From contig BSWB01000003.1 of assembly GCA_033239125.1 (NCBI GenBank), forward strand, positions 107,714,320-107,778,319: 64,000 nucleotides of DNA, written 5' to 3'. Source of the stretch: Fagopyrum homotropicum (Eukaryota; Streptophyta; Magnoliopsida; Caryophyllales; Polygonaceae). Of this stretch, positions 10,207 to 20,590 are shown piece after piece; position 1 is the stretch's first letter; each line of letters starts with the position of its first letter. Both the position numbers and the translations under genes were made by a program. The notes beneath the pieces are model-generated. The model saw only the letters and a list, made by a program, of their open reading frames with translations. It was not told where the DNA came from and ran no database searches.

Positions 10207-11352
10207 ATGCGAAGAACCCACGTTGGGAAGGAAATCGTTCCTTACGATCCCTAACCAGAAAAGACATACAAACGACGCTTGAGAGAAGCGAAGATGGCCA
10301 AACAAGACGATCGCGATCTTGAGGCCGAATTGAAGGAGGCGTTAGAACAACTACGCCTCAGTAGGGAAGAACTGATGCAGGAGAAAGAAGAAAATCGCAC
10401 CAGGACTAAAGCGATCGAAGCAGATATGGCAGCCTTACGAGACCAATATCTACTTCGACTGAGGCAAGACCCTGTTCCAGATCCTCGACCGATGCAGGAT
10501 CCAATTCCAGACCCTCGACCGAGGCAGGTCCCAGCACCTGTTGCCCCGGCCGATGTACTTCCACCTTGGATGCCAGTCCGAGGCACTCTTTTTGCAGGAA
10601 TCCCGCAAACCCTAGGGCAAAGGATGGACCCTAATCAACAACTGAGGCGTCCTGGAGTTAACCTAGGAGATCCGGCAGACCATGACTACGAACTTCGACC
10701 GCAAGTTCTTTCCATGATTCGCCAATGCTAGTTTGGAGGGCTAGAGAAGGAATCTCCGCATCAACATCTGCAAAACTATGAAATCTTGATGGAGACCTTA
10801 AGACCCTCAAGAATAGAAAACAACAATTACAAGCTAAGAGCTTTTTACTTTTCTTTAAAAGATAGAGCTCTTACATGGTATCAATCTCTTCCTCCAGGAA
10901 AAATCAGCACTTGGGAGGAGATGACTACGGAATTCTTGACTAAATTCTTTCCCCCCTCTAAAACCGCTGAAATGAGAGGGAAGATTAATGCATTCATTAT
11001 GAAGGACAAGGAGAGCTTGTCCAAGTCATGGGAGAGGTTTAAAGACATTCTTTTGGATTGCCCACATCATGGGATTCCAAAGATAGAGTTATTGGGGATA
11101 TACTTCAAAGGACTGGATGGAAGCACCCAGTTCAACCTCCAACTACTATCCGCCGGTACATTTATGGACATGGCGATTGACAAAGCTTGGGACTTTATAG
11201 AGAAGCAAGCTTTGCATATGGAGAAATACTCCCACCAAGGAGCTGAAGGTGGAGTTAAAGGAGTTAACTTTAAAGATGCTCCACCTAACAACAATCAACG
11301 CACGTCTTTGAAGAATGATGTGAAGCAATTGAAGGAACTCTTAGTTGCATAA
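10207..11352 (+). pseudogene. Athila-1 gag
   Basis: Start ATG at 10207 (MRRTHVGKEIVPYDP), aligned with Athila-2. In-frame stops fall near 10250, at 10729-10731 and at 11350-11352; the frame is otherwise preserved. Order: coiled-coil N-terminus (about 10279-10440); Pro/Arg linker carrying the CTCGACCGAGG motif read as RPR; QRMDPNQQLRRPGVN; gag domain (AFYFSLKDRALTWYQSLPPG, EFLTKFFPPSK, GKINAF, CPHHGIPKIELL). Downstream the Asn-rich tract is frameshifted (11353-11630). Closely similar to the open gag of Athila-2. Confidence 0.88.
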
Positions 11353-11630
11353 ACCAAGGAGGAATATCAAGGATCAAGGAACAACAACAATGGATACCAT
11401 AACAACAACGGTTCCCGGAACAACAACTACAACAATAATAGGGGATCCAACAACAATAATTGAAGGGCAAACAACCAAAATTCGGGTAACAATCATTCTA
11501 ACTCCAATTCTAACGATTCCTCTAATCGTTTCCTCTCTTCCCCTTCTTCTTCTTCTACTCATTAAAGAGACAGGGGCAAGGATCAAGTTCGTCCCAGCCG
11601 GAAAAGAAAGACGCAATACTGGAGGCCATC

Positions 11631-13172
11631 TTGATCAAGCTTAGCGCTATGGAGACATCTATGACTTCATTTTCGAAGGCCCAAAAAGCCTTTGAACAAC
11701 AACTTGCTAGTAGGGCGAATGAAGCGCCAAGAGATCCAGGGAAGCTTCCAGCAAGAACGGAAAACAACCCTAAGAGCCAGATTATGGCCATAACGACGAG
11801 GAGTGGACTGAAGACTTCAGATCTAGTGCCTCGGTGGGTGCCCGTACCGATGAAGACCACCTCGGTCCAGGTGCAGTCGAAGAACACTTCGACCGAGATG
11901 CCAACCGAGGTGGAGCCACAGAAAGAGGAGGGGAAAACTAAAGTTTATATTCCACCTCATACATATAAACCACCACTTCCATTCCCCCAGTCAAGGGCCA
12001 GAGCACATCTAGACAAGCACTTTGGTAAGTTCCTTGACTTGATGAATAAACTACACATTAACATTCCTTTCCTTGATACTATTCTAGGGATGCCCTCCTA
12101 TGTGAAGTTCTTGAAAGAGATCCTATCAAGGAAGAGGAAACTGGAAGACTTCGGTGAAGTAAGGATGACATCTAAATCCTCGGAGCTTATTCAAATCATA
12201 AAGGAGAAGATGCCACCCAAGTTGAGAGATCCCGGCTCATTTTGTATTCCCATTCAAGTTGGGGATGTCACTTGTGAAGCCTTATGTGATCTAGGAGCCA
12301 GCGTGAGCATCATTCCGCTGGAGCTATGTGTGAAGATCGGACTTGGAGAGCCCAAGCCGGTTAAGATAAGGTTATACATGTCGGACCGCTCCATTACCCA
12401 TCCCGTGGGCATTTTGGAAGATGTTCCAGTTAAGTTAGGTAACTTCTATTTACCTATAGACTTTGTTGTACTTCATATTCCTGCAGATTATCGTGTTCCT
12501 ATCATTCTCGGGAGGCCATTTCTAGCAACTTCGGGTTGCAATGTGGATTGCAAGAATGCCAAGTTGAAATTCAATATTGGCGGAGATGAAGTGGAATTTG
12601 CATTACATGCGGCCATGAAGGGAGAGCAGCTAGGAGATGATATCTTCAACATCTATGATGAAGAAGAATCAAGAGAATTGGTGAGCTCTATCCATATTAA
12701 CGATCCACTTGAGAAAGTTATTAGTTTTAGTTTAATGGAGGAAGGTATAGATGCCTCTTGTGATGCAGATATACGGAGCCTAAAGGCACTGGAAGAAGAT
12801 CCAGGAGCTAAAACTGAGAAACTAATCCAGGAGACGAAGATCTCCTGTTTCGGTTCCAGTTATAGTACCTCGACCGAGGCACTTTCTGGACCAAGCGAGG
12901 CGACTGAAGAACATCTCGGTCAACACCTCTGCGCCTTGACAGAGGTCGAAGGCGAGATGATGTCAACTGAGACTACTGAAAATAACAAACTTCTTACTCC
13001 TTTCTCTGACATTCATCCTCAGTTGGTGGAACATTCTCTCCACCAACTATTTGATAATAAAGGACCTTGGTATGCTGATATTGTAAATTATCTTGTTTGC
13101 CAGGAAATACCACCCGGATTGACGTACGCTCAAAGGAAGAAATTCTTCAAGGACGTACGCCATTACTACTAG
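11631..13172 (+). pseudogene. Athila-1 gag C-terminus, protease and linker to integrase
   Basis: Open for 513 codons and in the same phase as the integrase, but in a different phase from gag. Contains MAITTRSG, RARAHLDKHFGKFLDLMNK, the retropepsin with CDLGASVSIIPLELC, the block IILGRPFLATSG, then an acidic Ser/Thr/Glu spacer holding the CTCGACCGAGG motif read as STE. Where Athila-2 continues into RT, this copy passes from about 12960 straight to the pre-integrase segment PWYADIVNYL and YAQRKKFFKDVRHYY. The stop at 13170-13172 replaces a position followed in frame by the integrase, so it is probably a point mutation. RT and RNase H are wholly missing. Confidence 0.88.
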
Positions 13173-14342
13173 GATGAACCGCTGCTATTCAAGCGCGGGC
13201 CGGATGGGATGCTTCGAAGATGCATTCCGGAAGATGAAGTTAATAGCGTCATACGGCATTGTCATTCACTTCCTTGTGGAGGACATGCTAGCGCCAACAA
13301 TACATGCGCTAAGGTATTACGTTCCGGTTTCTTTTGGCCTACATTATTTAAAGATGTGCAATCGTTTGTTGTCTCTTGTGATGCATGCCAAAGAACAGGG
13401 AACTTATCTAGGAGGAACGAAATGCCACTTAATAACATTCAAGAGGTGGAAATCTTCGATGTATGGGGGATAGACTTCATGGGACCTTTCCCATCCTCCG
13501 GAGGAAACCTCTATATTCTTCTAGTAGTTGATTACGTCTCTAGATGGGTTGAAGCCATGGCTTCTCCCACTAATGACGCCAAGGTGGTTGTGAAGTTCTT
13601 TAACAGGACTATCTTTCCACGTTTTGGAACTCCACGTATCATCATCAGCGATGGAGGGACGCATTTCATCAACTGGAAGTTTAAGGCACTTCTATCGAAG
13701 TATGGGGTTACCCACAAGGTTGCAACCCCTTATCACCCTCAAACTAGTGGACAGGTCGAGATCTCGAATAGAGAAATTAAAGCAATTTTGGAGAAGACCG
13801 TCTCTAAGACGAGGAAGGATTGGTCCATGAAATTGGTCGACGCTCTTTGGGCCTACAGGACCGCATTTAAGACCCCCATTGGTACCACCCCTTATAATTT
13901 GGTATATGGGAAGTCTTGTCATTTGCCTGTTGAGTTAGAACACAAAACATATTGGGCGATCAAATGGTTGAACTTCGACATTAAGGAAGGCGGCGAGAAG
14001 CGGCTATTGGATATCAATGAGCTGGAGGAGCTGCGTTTGAACGCTTATGAGAATGCCAAAATCTATAAAGAAAGGACGAAGAAATGGCATGACAAGCGCA
14101 TCATTCCTAAGGAGCTTAAAGAAGGAGACTTAGTTCTACTCTTCAAGTCCCGTCTCCGCCTCTTTCCAGGTAAGTTGAAATCTAGATGGACCGGACCTTA
14201 TGTTGTGAAACATGTTTTTCCTCATGTTGCAGTTGAGATATGGGGCGAAACGAGTGGCAGCTTCAAGGTCAATGGTCATAGACTTAAGAAATACAAACCG
14301 GAAATTCCGGTTGAGGAGGTTGCACCACTATACCTCGTTTGA
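13173..14342 (+). CDS. Athila-1 integrase (open)
   Basis: In frame after the single stop at 13172; the first internal ATG is at 13209. The N-terminal zinc-binding region is HCH...[13 protein letters not shown] (about 13257-13410). The catalytic core has the D,D-35-E set: [12 protein letters not shown] with the first Asp near 13470, IISDGGTHF near 13645, and [10 protein letters not shown] near 13757. A C-terminal domain follows ([28 protein letters not shown]), ending EEVAPLYLV. Integrase inserts the cDNA into the host genome and makes the 5-bp duplications seen here. No internal stop; all key residues are present. It lacks an intact upstream polyprotein to be made from. Athila-2 has lost exactly this gene. 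Confidence 0.9.
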   Translation, partial: DEPLLFKRGPDGMLRRCIPEDEVNSVIRHCHSLPCGGHASANNTCAKVLRSGFFWPTLFKDVQSFVVSCDACQRTGNLSRRNEMPLNNIQEVEIFDVWGIDFMGPFPSSGGNLYILLVVDYVSRWVEAMASPTNDAKVVVKFFNRTIFPRFGTPRIIISDGGTHFINWKFKALLSKYGVTHKVATPYHPQTSGQVEISNREIKAILEKTVSKTRKDWSMKLVDALWAYRTAFKTPIGTTPYNLVYGKSCHLPVELEHKTYWAIKWLNFDIKEGGEKRLLDINELEELRLNAYENAKIYKERTKKWHDKRIIPKELKEGDLVLLFKSRLRLFPGKLKSRWTGPYVVKHVFPHVAVEIWGETSGSFKVNGHRLKKYKPEIPVEEVAPLYLV

Positions 14343-15177
14343 AGAGATGTCGTACAGTCCAGCTAGCGACCTTAAATCAAGCGCTTCTTGGGAGGTAACC
14401 CAAGGTATTGCTTTCTTTTCCCTCTTTTCTAGTCTAGCTTAGAAAGTTTGCTTTTTCTTTGTTTTGTTTTGTTTTTGGCGTCCTAGACAGAAAAGAGGTG
14501 ACATCTAAGGAAGGAATACAAACCAGGAGCACAACTAGAAGGACAGAAGTTCGAGAATTTGAGAAGACGGAGATTGACTGAGACACATCTCGGTTGGTGT
14601 CACAGCACCTCGACCGAGATGATTCTTGAGCAATCGAGGCGACTAGGGTTTGTGAAGATCCACCTCGGTCTGTACCACCTCGGTCCAGTCGAGACCACCT
14701 CAACCGAGGTGACAACAGCTCCAGAAAAGGGTATAAAAGGGGGATGAGATTTCTCTCTCCTCCTTTACCTTCTCCTCGACCGCGGCACGCCTTTCGCCTC
14801 GCTTCACCAATCTTCGCTCGTTTTCGACGATTCTTGCTTCCAATCTACTAAGAAAGGGTAGAGGATCACAGTTCAAGTGCAAATCTGGGAGAAAAACGAA
14901 CCGAATCGACCGAATCTAGGGAAAATCGGAAAAACCCTAACCTCGCTCTTCTCCGCTGTTTTCCTTTGGTTTGGGCTTTGGTTGCCCCTGCATTTGCTGA
15001 GAAACAGATTAAGTACCCCATAGGAACCTGTTGTAGTGATTTTGGGGGAAAAGAACTGGATTTTTGAAGAAATCAGTCGAACAGTTTTTCGCCTAGGTCC
15101 AGTCGGCCTGTGCCTCGGCCGAGGTATTCTACAGAGTTGTCAGGCCGACCGAGGTGGTCTGACAGGTTTCAGAAAAC
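14343..15177 (+). other. Athila-1 spacer between integrase and env-like gene, rich in the family motif
   Basis: No convincing gene. Starts with a block conserved in Athila-2 (AGCTAGCGACCTTAAATCAA at about 14361). It then carries dense motif copies: ACCTCGACCGAGATG, ACCTCGGTC and CCTCAACCGAGGT between 14579 and 14712, and CCTCGGCCGAGG at about 15113-15124 with GACCGAGGTGG near 15147. A TATA-like TATAAAAGGG lies at about 14732-14741, which could be a promoter for the env-like gene, as Athila-2 has a similar AT-rich site near 35037. Open frames here are short and not conserved. Confidence 0.7.
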
Positions 15178-16557
15178 ATGAGTTCAGATAGACACCTGGT
15201 CCTGAGGGACAGATCTTCTCCTTCCCCTTCTTCTTCGTCAAGACGTACTAGACCGGTGATCCACGAGAGATACTAGGTTGATTATGACCGCATAGCGGCC
15301 CGTCTAGTGATTGCACCTCCCTTCCTGGACATTTCTGCATTTGATTGTCTCCATGTGGATGGAGATCTGAGACGTATGATTTCTATGGTGGGGCTAGATC
15401 AGTTCACTGAGATCCGCGCTCCCGCTTACTTAGAGCCTACCCTGGAGTTTGTTAGCTCCTTCACTTACCTTCCCACAGAGCGTGCTGTGAAGTACCGGTT
15501 GATGAACCGGAACTTCATAGTTCCTTTAAAGTACTGGCGGGACATCTTTGGTTTCCCGGCCCCGACTGTTGTTGATTTTCCCTCCCGAGCTGTAGCTAGG
15601 GAGTTCTGGGGACAGATTGCTCACGTAGTTGAGCATGCAGATAGATGGCGCCCTCGAGACTCCAGGGAGCGTATTATATTTCACCTAGCCTTCAGATTAG
15701 CTCACAGGATATTCAGTGAGACCCTTCTTGCGCGTACCGAGACGCCCCAAAAGGTCTGACAAGGGGAGCTGTTTAGCCTATACTGCATGGTGACTGGAGG
15801 GATCCCAGACTTTGGTTTGATGCTGGCAGAGGATCTGCATAAGATCAAGGCCAAGGCGAAGGGCGACATCTGATGCAGAGGTATTGTGACTCACATAGCG
15901 AGTTACCAGGACATGGACCTCAGTGCTTGTACCATGGTGGCGGCTGCCAAGCCGCTTGGACTTCAGGAGATGATCACTCGGAGGATACTGGTTCCCCGAG
16001 GACTTACTACGACATATGTGGCGATGCCATGGGAGCCTACCGCACCACAGGGGATCAGATGGTCACCCCAGTTCTCTGAATATGATCCACACTACTCGCA
16101 GGCTGCTTGGATCCTATTTATGGAGGATGCTAGAGAGGCATCAACTGCACCAGCTGAGGAGGATGAGGTTGAGGAGGCTGCTGATGATGATGATGATGAT
16201 AGGGATGGTGGAGTTCCTATGGATACGGGCACTGATACTGCTGGGACGAGTGCGCCGGTCATCGATTTAGACGATGACGAGACTGAGGCCGAGCCGGCTG
16301 CATCACCAGTACGCCCTGCTAGGCGTAGGGTACGCCGACAAAGAGATCTAGATGCTCACCGTCGGATTGATGATCTGACGGATCAGATGATCGATTCTTA
16401 TGCTGCCCTATCCCTGGATATGCGTGAGATGTAGGAGAGACAGCATTACCAACACGTTATGGCTGAGATACAGTTTCAGCATATCATGGGCTATCCTTTT
16501 GACCCATCTCAGTATCCGTACGTGCCACCACCACCACCACCGGATCGGGATTATTGA
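15178..16557 (+). pseudogene. Athila-1 ORF-1/env-like protein (four stops)
   Basis: Start ATG at 15178 (MSSDRHLVLRDRSS) and end at 16557, 460 codons in one phase with stops near 15274, 15757, 15871 and 16432 and no frameshift. It is colinear with the open 466-codon copy in Athila-2: Ser/Pro-rich N-terminus, conserved core (GLDQFTEIRAPAYLEPTLEF, FWGQIAHV, RLAHRIFSETLLARTETPQK, LGLQEMITRRILVPRG), acidic Asp run, Arg-rich segment and Pro-rich end. It matches the family described as Athila ORF-1, which lies downstream of pol and is often called env-like. No signal peptide or clear membrane helix is visible, so an envelope role is doubtful. Confidence 0.87.
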
Positions 16558-18012
16558 GAGCTTGCAGCATTTTCTTTATTTATTTATTATGCAGCTCAGC
16601 TATGTCCGGTGAGTACTTTATTTCTTTAGACTTATTTTGACCCACTGGGACAGTGTGTCCCAAGTATGGGGTGTTGATGTATTATTCGACTCTTATGTGA
16701 TGTATGACTCGACTTTATCGGATATTTATGCTTTATTTTGCTTTATGTGCTTATCTGAGATTACATGCATGCATACAGGTTATTTGATTGAGAAAAACGT
16801 CAAAAATTGGTTTAGAAAAAAATTTTTTGACCTCGACCGGGATGATTCTGGCCAAACGAGGTACTTCACCTCGGTTGACTTAGAACACCTCGACCGAGGT
16901 GGTTTAACTGAAACTTTTCCAAACGATTTTTGTGCTTTTTATGTGGATATGATCTTAGTGAAGATTTTGTTTGCTGACTGGTTTTGAAATCTTTATATGC
17001 TTGAAAGGTTTTATGATATTTTTAAGTTGCTAAATGCTTTGTTTGAAATTTTGGCATGTTTAATAATTTGTTTTTATCCAAATTATGTTGAATTTGAAGG
17101 TTGACACCACATTATGAGTTCTCTCACTTTCTTCCTGGAAAAACCAAGGCAATTCATTCTTTTCTATTCTTCTTCTTGATCATGCTTAGCCCCTCATATA
17201 CATATTTGCCTTCCTTTACCTATCCGGGAATTTGGAAGCAAGCAAAGTGGTGAAAGTAAGTGAAGTAAAAGTTGAGAAGTTGGCTTGAAGTGAAAGTGTT
17301 AGAAAGTAATAAATAGGTTTGGGGAAGTCAATCATGATGATGAGTAACTCGGCACCATTCACATAGCCGGGTGTTTGTGTCTTGCCAAAGTCGGATTGAG
17401 CGATATTCCTAACGGGTCATGGTATGTGCATCAAGGGTTTGATGCATCTCAAGAAATTGATGATTGTTGATTTCCTAGGCTTCGGTCATTGTGCACCTCT
17501 GTCCATGCATCCCAAAAAGTAAAGTAAAAAAGGAAAAAGTGTGAAATAAGCAAAGCTTATTGGTGGAAGATGTTGAAAGTGAAGTGAAAGTGAAAGTGAA
17601 AGTGAAGTGATATCCTTTTCCCGGATTCTAGCACCACATTACCTTCTATACACCCCTACCCTACACGTTTCTTCACCTTTCTTCTAGGAAGCCATTGAGA
17701 CCTCGAGCTTGTTGATTGACTTAGTGGTTTAAACTGGATTATACATGATTAATTTCGATGATTATGATTTATTATGCATTCTATGGTTTTATGCAAAGAT
17801 GAACAACTTTCTTATATTTATAAAATGTTTTGAGCATATTTTGATTTTAAATTCCATGAAGTATTCTCTTAGAGTGATCTATGATTGTAGCACACCATTA
17901 AAATGTTTTTGAAAGACTTTTTTATTGATCTTATGACTTATAATCCATTCTATCTTGTATTTTATATGCGGAACTTGCTTGGGGACAAGCAAGGGCTAAG
18001 TTTGGGGTATTT
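16558..18012 (+). other. Athila-1 3' untranslated region and polypurine tract
   Basis: No gene. Contains an internal tract AAGTATGGGGTGTTGATG at 16662-16679 that resembles the true PPT-LTR junction. A motif cluster at about 16828-16903 includes CCTCGACCGAGG. A perfect hairpin with 7-bp stem lies at 17428-17445, and GAAAGT repeats at about 17575-17608. The terminal tract AAGTTTGGGGTATTT lies just before the LTR at 18013, preceded by GGGGACAAGCAAGGGC, a block also found in Athila-2. Similar to 36877-38371. Confidence 0.8.
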
Positions 18013-19766
18013 TGATAACATTAATTATTGTCTATATTTTGGGGCCCCTTTAGACGTTTTATCTTCAGTAATCTGCATGTTTGGATGTATATTATGTGAT
18101 TATATTGTCGTTTCATTTACCTTTACGGGAATCGAGGTCTACACCTAGTTTTGTTGTAATCGTGGGTAAAATGGCACGTTTTGCATCAAAAAGGAGCAAA
18201 AGGAGCTATGGAGTCATTGGAGCTACATTCAGGAGCTTAAGGAATAATCCATGAATCATGAAATTGGATTAAAGATTCACTTTGGACCAGATTTGAGAGA
18301 TTTCACATTTAGTTGTGATTCACATCGGTTGATTACAGAGTCACCTCGACCGGGATGATCCAGAGGAGCCGACTCGACCGAGGCGAACACCTTGGACGTG
18401 GCGAGAATATTTTATTCTTGGCTGAGATCTTTTATCTTTGGAAAGAGGATCTTATATTTTTGGGCTGGATTCGTGGAAGGAAGAAGATAATTTAGCCCAT
18501 ATAGTTTACCTATTTTTGTGGGAAGAGATCTTTTTAAGATATCTTATCTTTGGAGAGTAATTTTCCTATAAAAAGGGTTGTATTTTCCACAAATCCAGAT
18601 CATGCTATACCACCCATTGTGCTTAGACATCCGCTGCAGCCATACTCCAGTTGGGAGATTTGAAGAACCTTTTTGAAGGTTGAAGGAAGAAAGTCTATAG
18701 CTTTTATAGCTTTTTGAAGGGTTTTTGTAAGATCATCTTAGATTCCCTTCTTAGTTGATTGTCTTGTTGGATTTTAATCCAAGGAACGCTTGTTGTTTTG
18801 ATAATTGATTCAGTTATTGAAACCTTTCTCTTAAGGTTTTCTTGTTCAATTATTCTCTTTCTTCCCATATATTTGATTAATACTTTCATGATGATGAGTG
18901 GCTAATCTCTTTGTGTGATTCTAGGGTGATTGGCTGAAAGTTGTGGGAAAAATAATGATAGAATAATCCTAAATCACAATAGGACCCTGAAAGCTCGAGT
19001 CTTTATCCTTAACCCTAAAGCATCTTGCTATGTTGATGAACATCTCGGCCGGGGTGGAATTTGGCTGACCGAGGTGACTTATCTGATCCGAAACCGAGAA
19101 TTAAGTGTTAGAGTTTGCCAAATCCTATTCTTATTACACCTTTTCTGGTTCAATGCAAGCCTAGGATGAGACTTACCCGGTAATTCCTTTGTTTAGTTAC
19201 CAAAGATCATAAGTGTAGGTAATAAAGATTTATCCTTTATTGGGGTTCGAGTGTGCTTTCATTCAATCTTTGTGAGTTTGCCTGAGACTTACCCGGTAAA
19301 GGTTGATTCTATTCCCTTAGGTGGTGTGTTAGTTTGAGGTTATAGTTCTTTTCCTTAATTCCTTGAGACTTACCCGGTAATAGGAGTTATGGTTTGAGAT
19401 TAGTGAGTAGTGAGACTTACCCGGTGATCTATTCCACTTTAGTAACACCTTCCCTTGCAAAAATCTCAGCTTTATCCGCTTATCTTTAGATCTTGAGTTG
19501 GAAGCACAACTAGATGCTTTAATCCCTAGAATTGTATATTTCCGTAATTGACTTTTTATCATCTTTGATTGTTTTAAGTGCTTTTGTGGTTAGTAATTAC
19601 AAAGCTTACCTATTCCGACTTTGTTTCAATAAGTCCCTGTGATCGACCCTTGGAATTCCTTGCTTTTTACTACGATTGACCCGTACACTGCGGGTTCGCA
19701 TCCTTGTTTTAAGCTTACATCTAGAGCTATAAATTTAAAGCTTGCACACACCGTTCGGAGCGAACA
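18013..19766 (+). repeat. Athila-1 3' LTR
   Basis: Same length as the 5' LTR (1754 bp). Begins TGATAACATTAATT, a decayed form of the family start, and ends CGGAGCGAACA. TATA box intact at 18566-18577. It carries the CTCGACCGAGGCG half-motif and the four GAGACTTACCCGGT copies. Followed by the target duplication GTAGG. Confidence 0.94.
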
Positions 19767-20590
19767 GTAGGGATGCCATTTGGGCACACGAATGCGGCCG
19801 CCGTCTTTATGGAGTAGAGGATGCCTGTGGTGACCTTCCTAGGTCACATAATTTGAGGATAGTGTTACAACTCTTGTAAGATAGAGAGTTGTATGCTAAG
19901 CTTTCTATGTGTGAGTATTGGATGCCTGAGGTGACCTTCCTAGGTCACATAGTTTCCGCCGAGGGGATCAAGGTGGATCCGAAAAAGATAGAGTCCGTAG
20001 CAGCATGGATGACACCGAAGAATGTCAAGGAGGTGCACAACTTCCTAGGCTTGGCTGGATATTACAATAGGTTTGAGGAAGAGTTTTCTATGATCGCTCG
20101 ACCACTTACCAGCCTGTTGAGGAAGACTACCCGGTTTGTATGGTGCGAGCCGTGTACTCAAAGTTTCGAGGAGCTGAAAAGGAGATTAACTTCTACTCCT
20201 ATTTTAGGAGAACCAGAGGGCACAAATGATTTTGTATTTTATAGCAACGACGCCAAGATTGGCTTGGGATGTTTTTTGATGCAGCGAGGTACGGTAATTG
20301 CTTATGCGTCTCGATAATTGAAGACGTATGAAGAGAATTACCCAACTCATAACCTCAAGTTAGCTGCAGTAGTTCACGCCTTGAAAATGTGACGATATTA
20401 CCTCTATGGAGTCACAAGCCAGATTTTCACAGACCATAAGAGTTTGAAGTACATATTTGCTCAACGGAAATAGAATAACCGCTAGAGGAGATGACTCGAG
20501 TTGATCAAGGACTTTTATTGGGATATTTTGTACTATCCGAGGAAAGTGAATGTAGTCGCCGATGCCCTTAGCAGGAAGACGCCTCGAGAG
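19767..20590 (+). pseudogene. T1 reverse transcriptase-RNase H, continuation
   Basis: Resumes T1 RT immediately after Athila-1 with MPFGHTNAAAVFME, then breaks. The segment that should hold the FxDD catalytic motif is missing, and a 30-bp stretch is present twice (19821-19850 and 19922-19951). After that come the RT thumb/connection ([31 protein letters not shown]) and RNase H ([49 protein letters not shown]), with several stops. The segment ends at 20590, where T2 is inserted. Confidence 0.86.

Larger units (their letters stand above)
8324..19766 (+). mobile_element. Athila-1: near full-length Athila retrotransposon lacking RT-RNase H
   Basis: Both LTRs are 1754 bp (8324-10077 and 18013-19766), with perfect 5-bp target duplications GTAGG at 8319-8323 and 19767-19771. 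Order inside: tRNA-Asp primer site, gag (broken), protease, integrase, spacer, env-like ORF (four stops), long 3' untranslated region, polypurine tract. The whole RT-RNase H segment present in Athila-2 is absent; the junction lies near 12960-13060. The two LTRs show roughly 40-50 differences by eye (about 97% identical), so it is older than Athila-2. Confidence 0.93.

Noticed and set aside
10251..10586. Antisense ORF with Gly/Ser/Arg repeats
   Set aside because: Shadow of the gag linker on the opposite strand.
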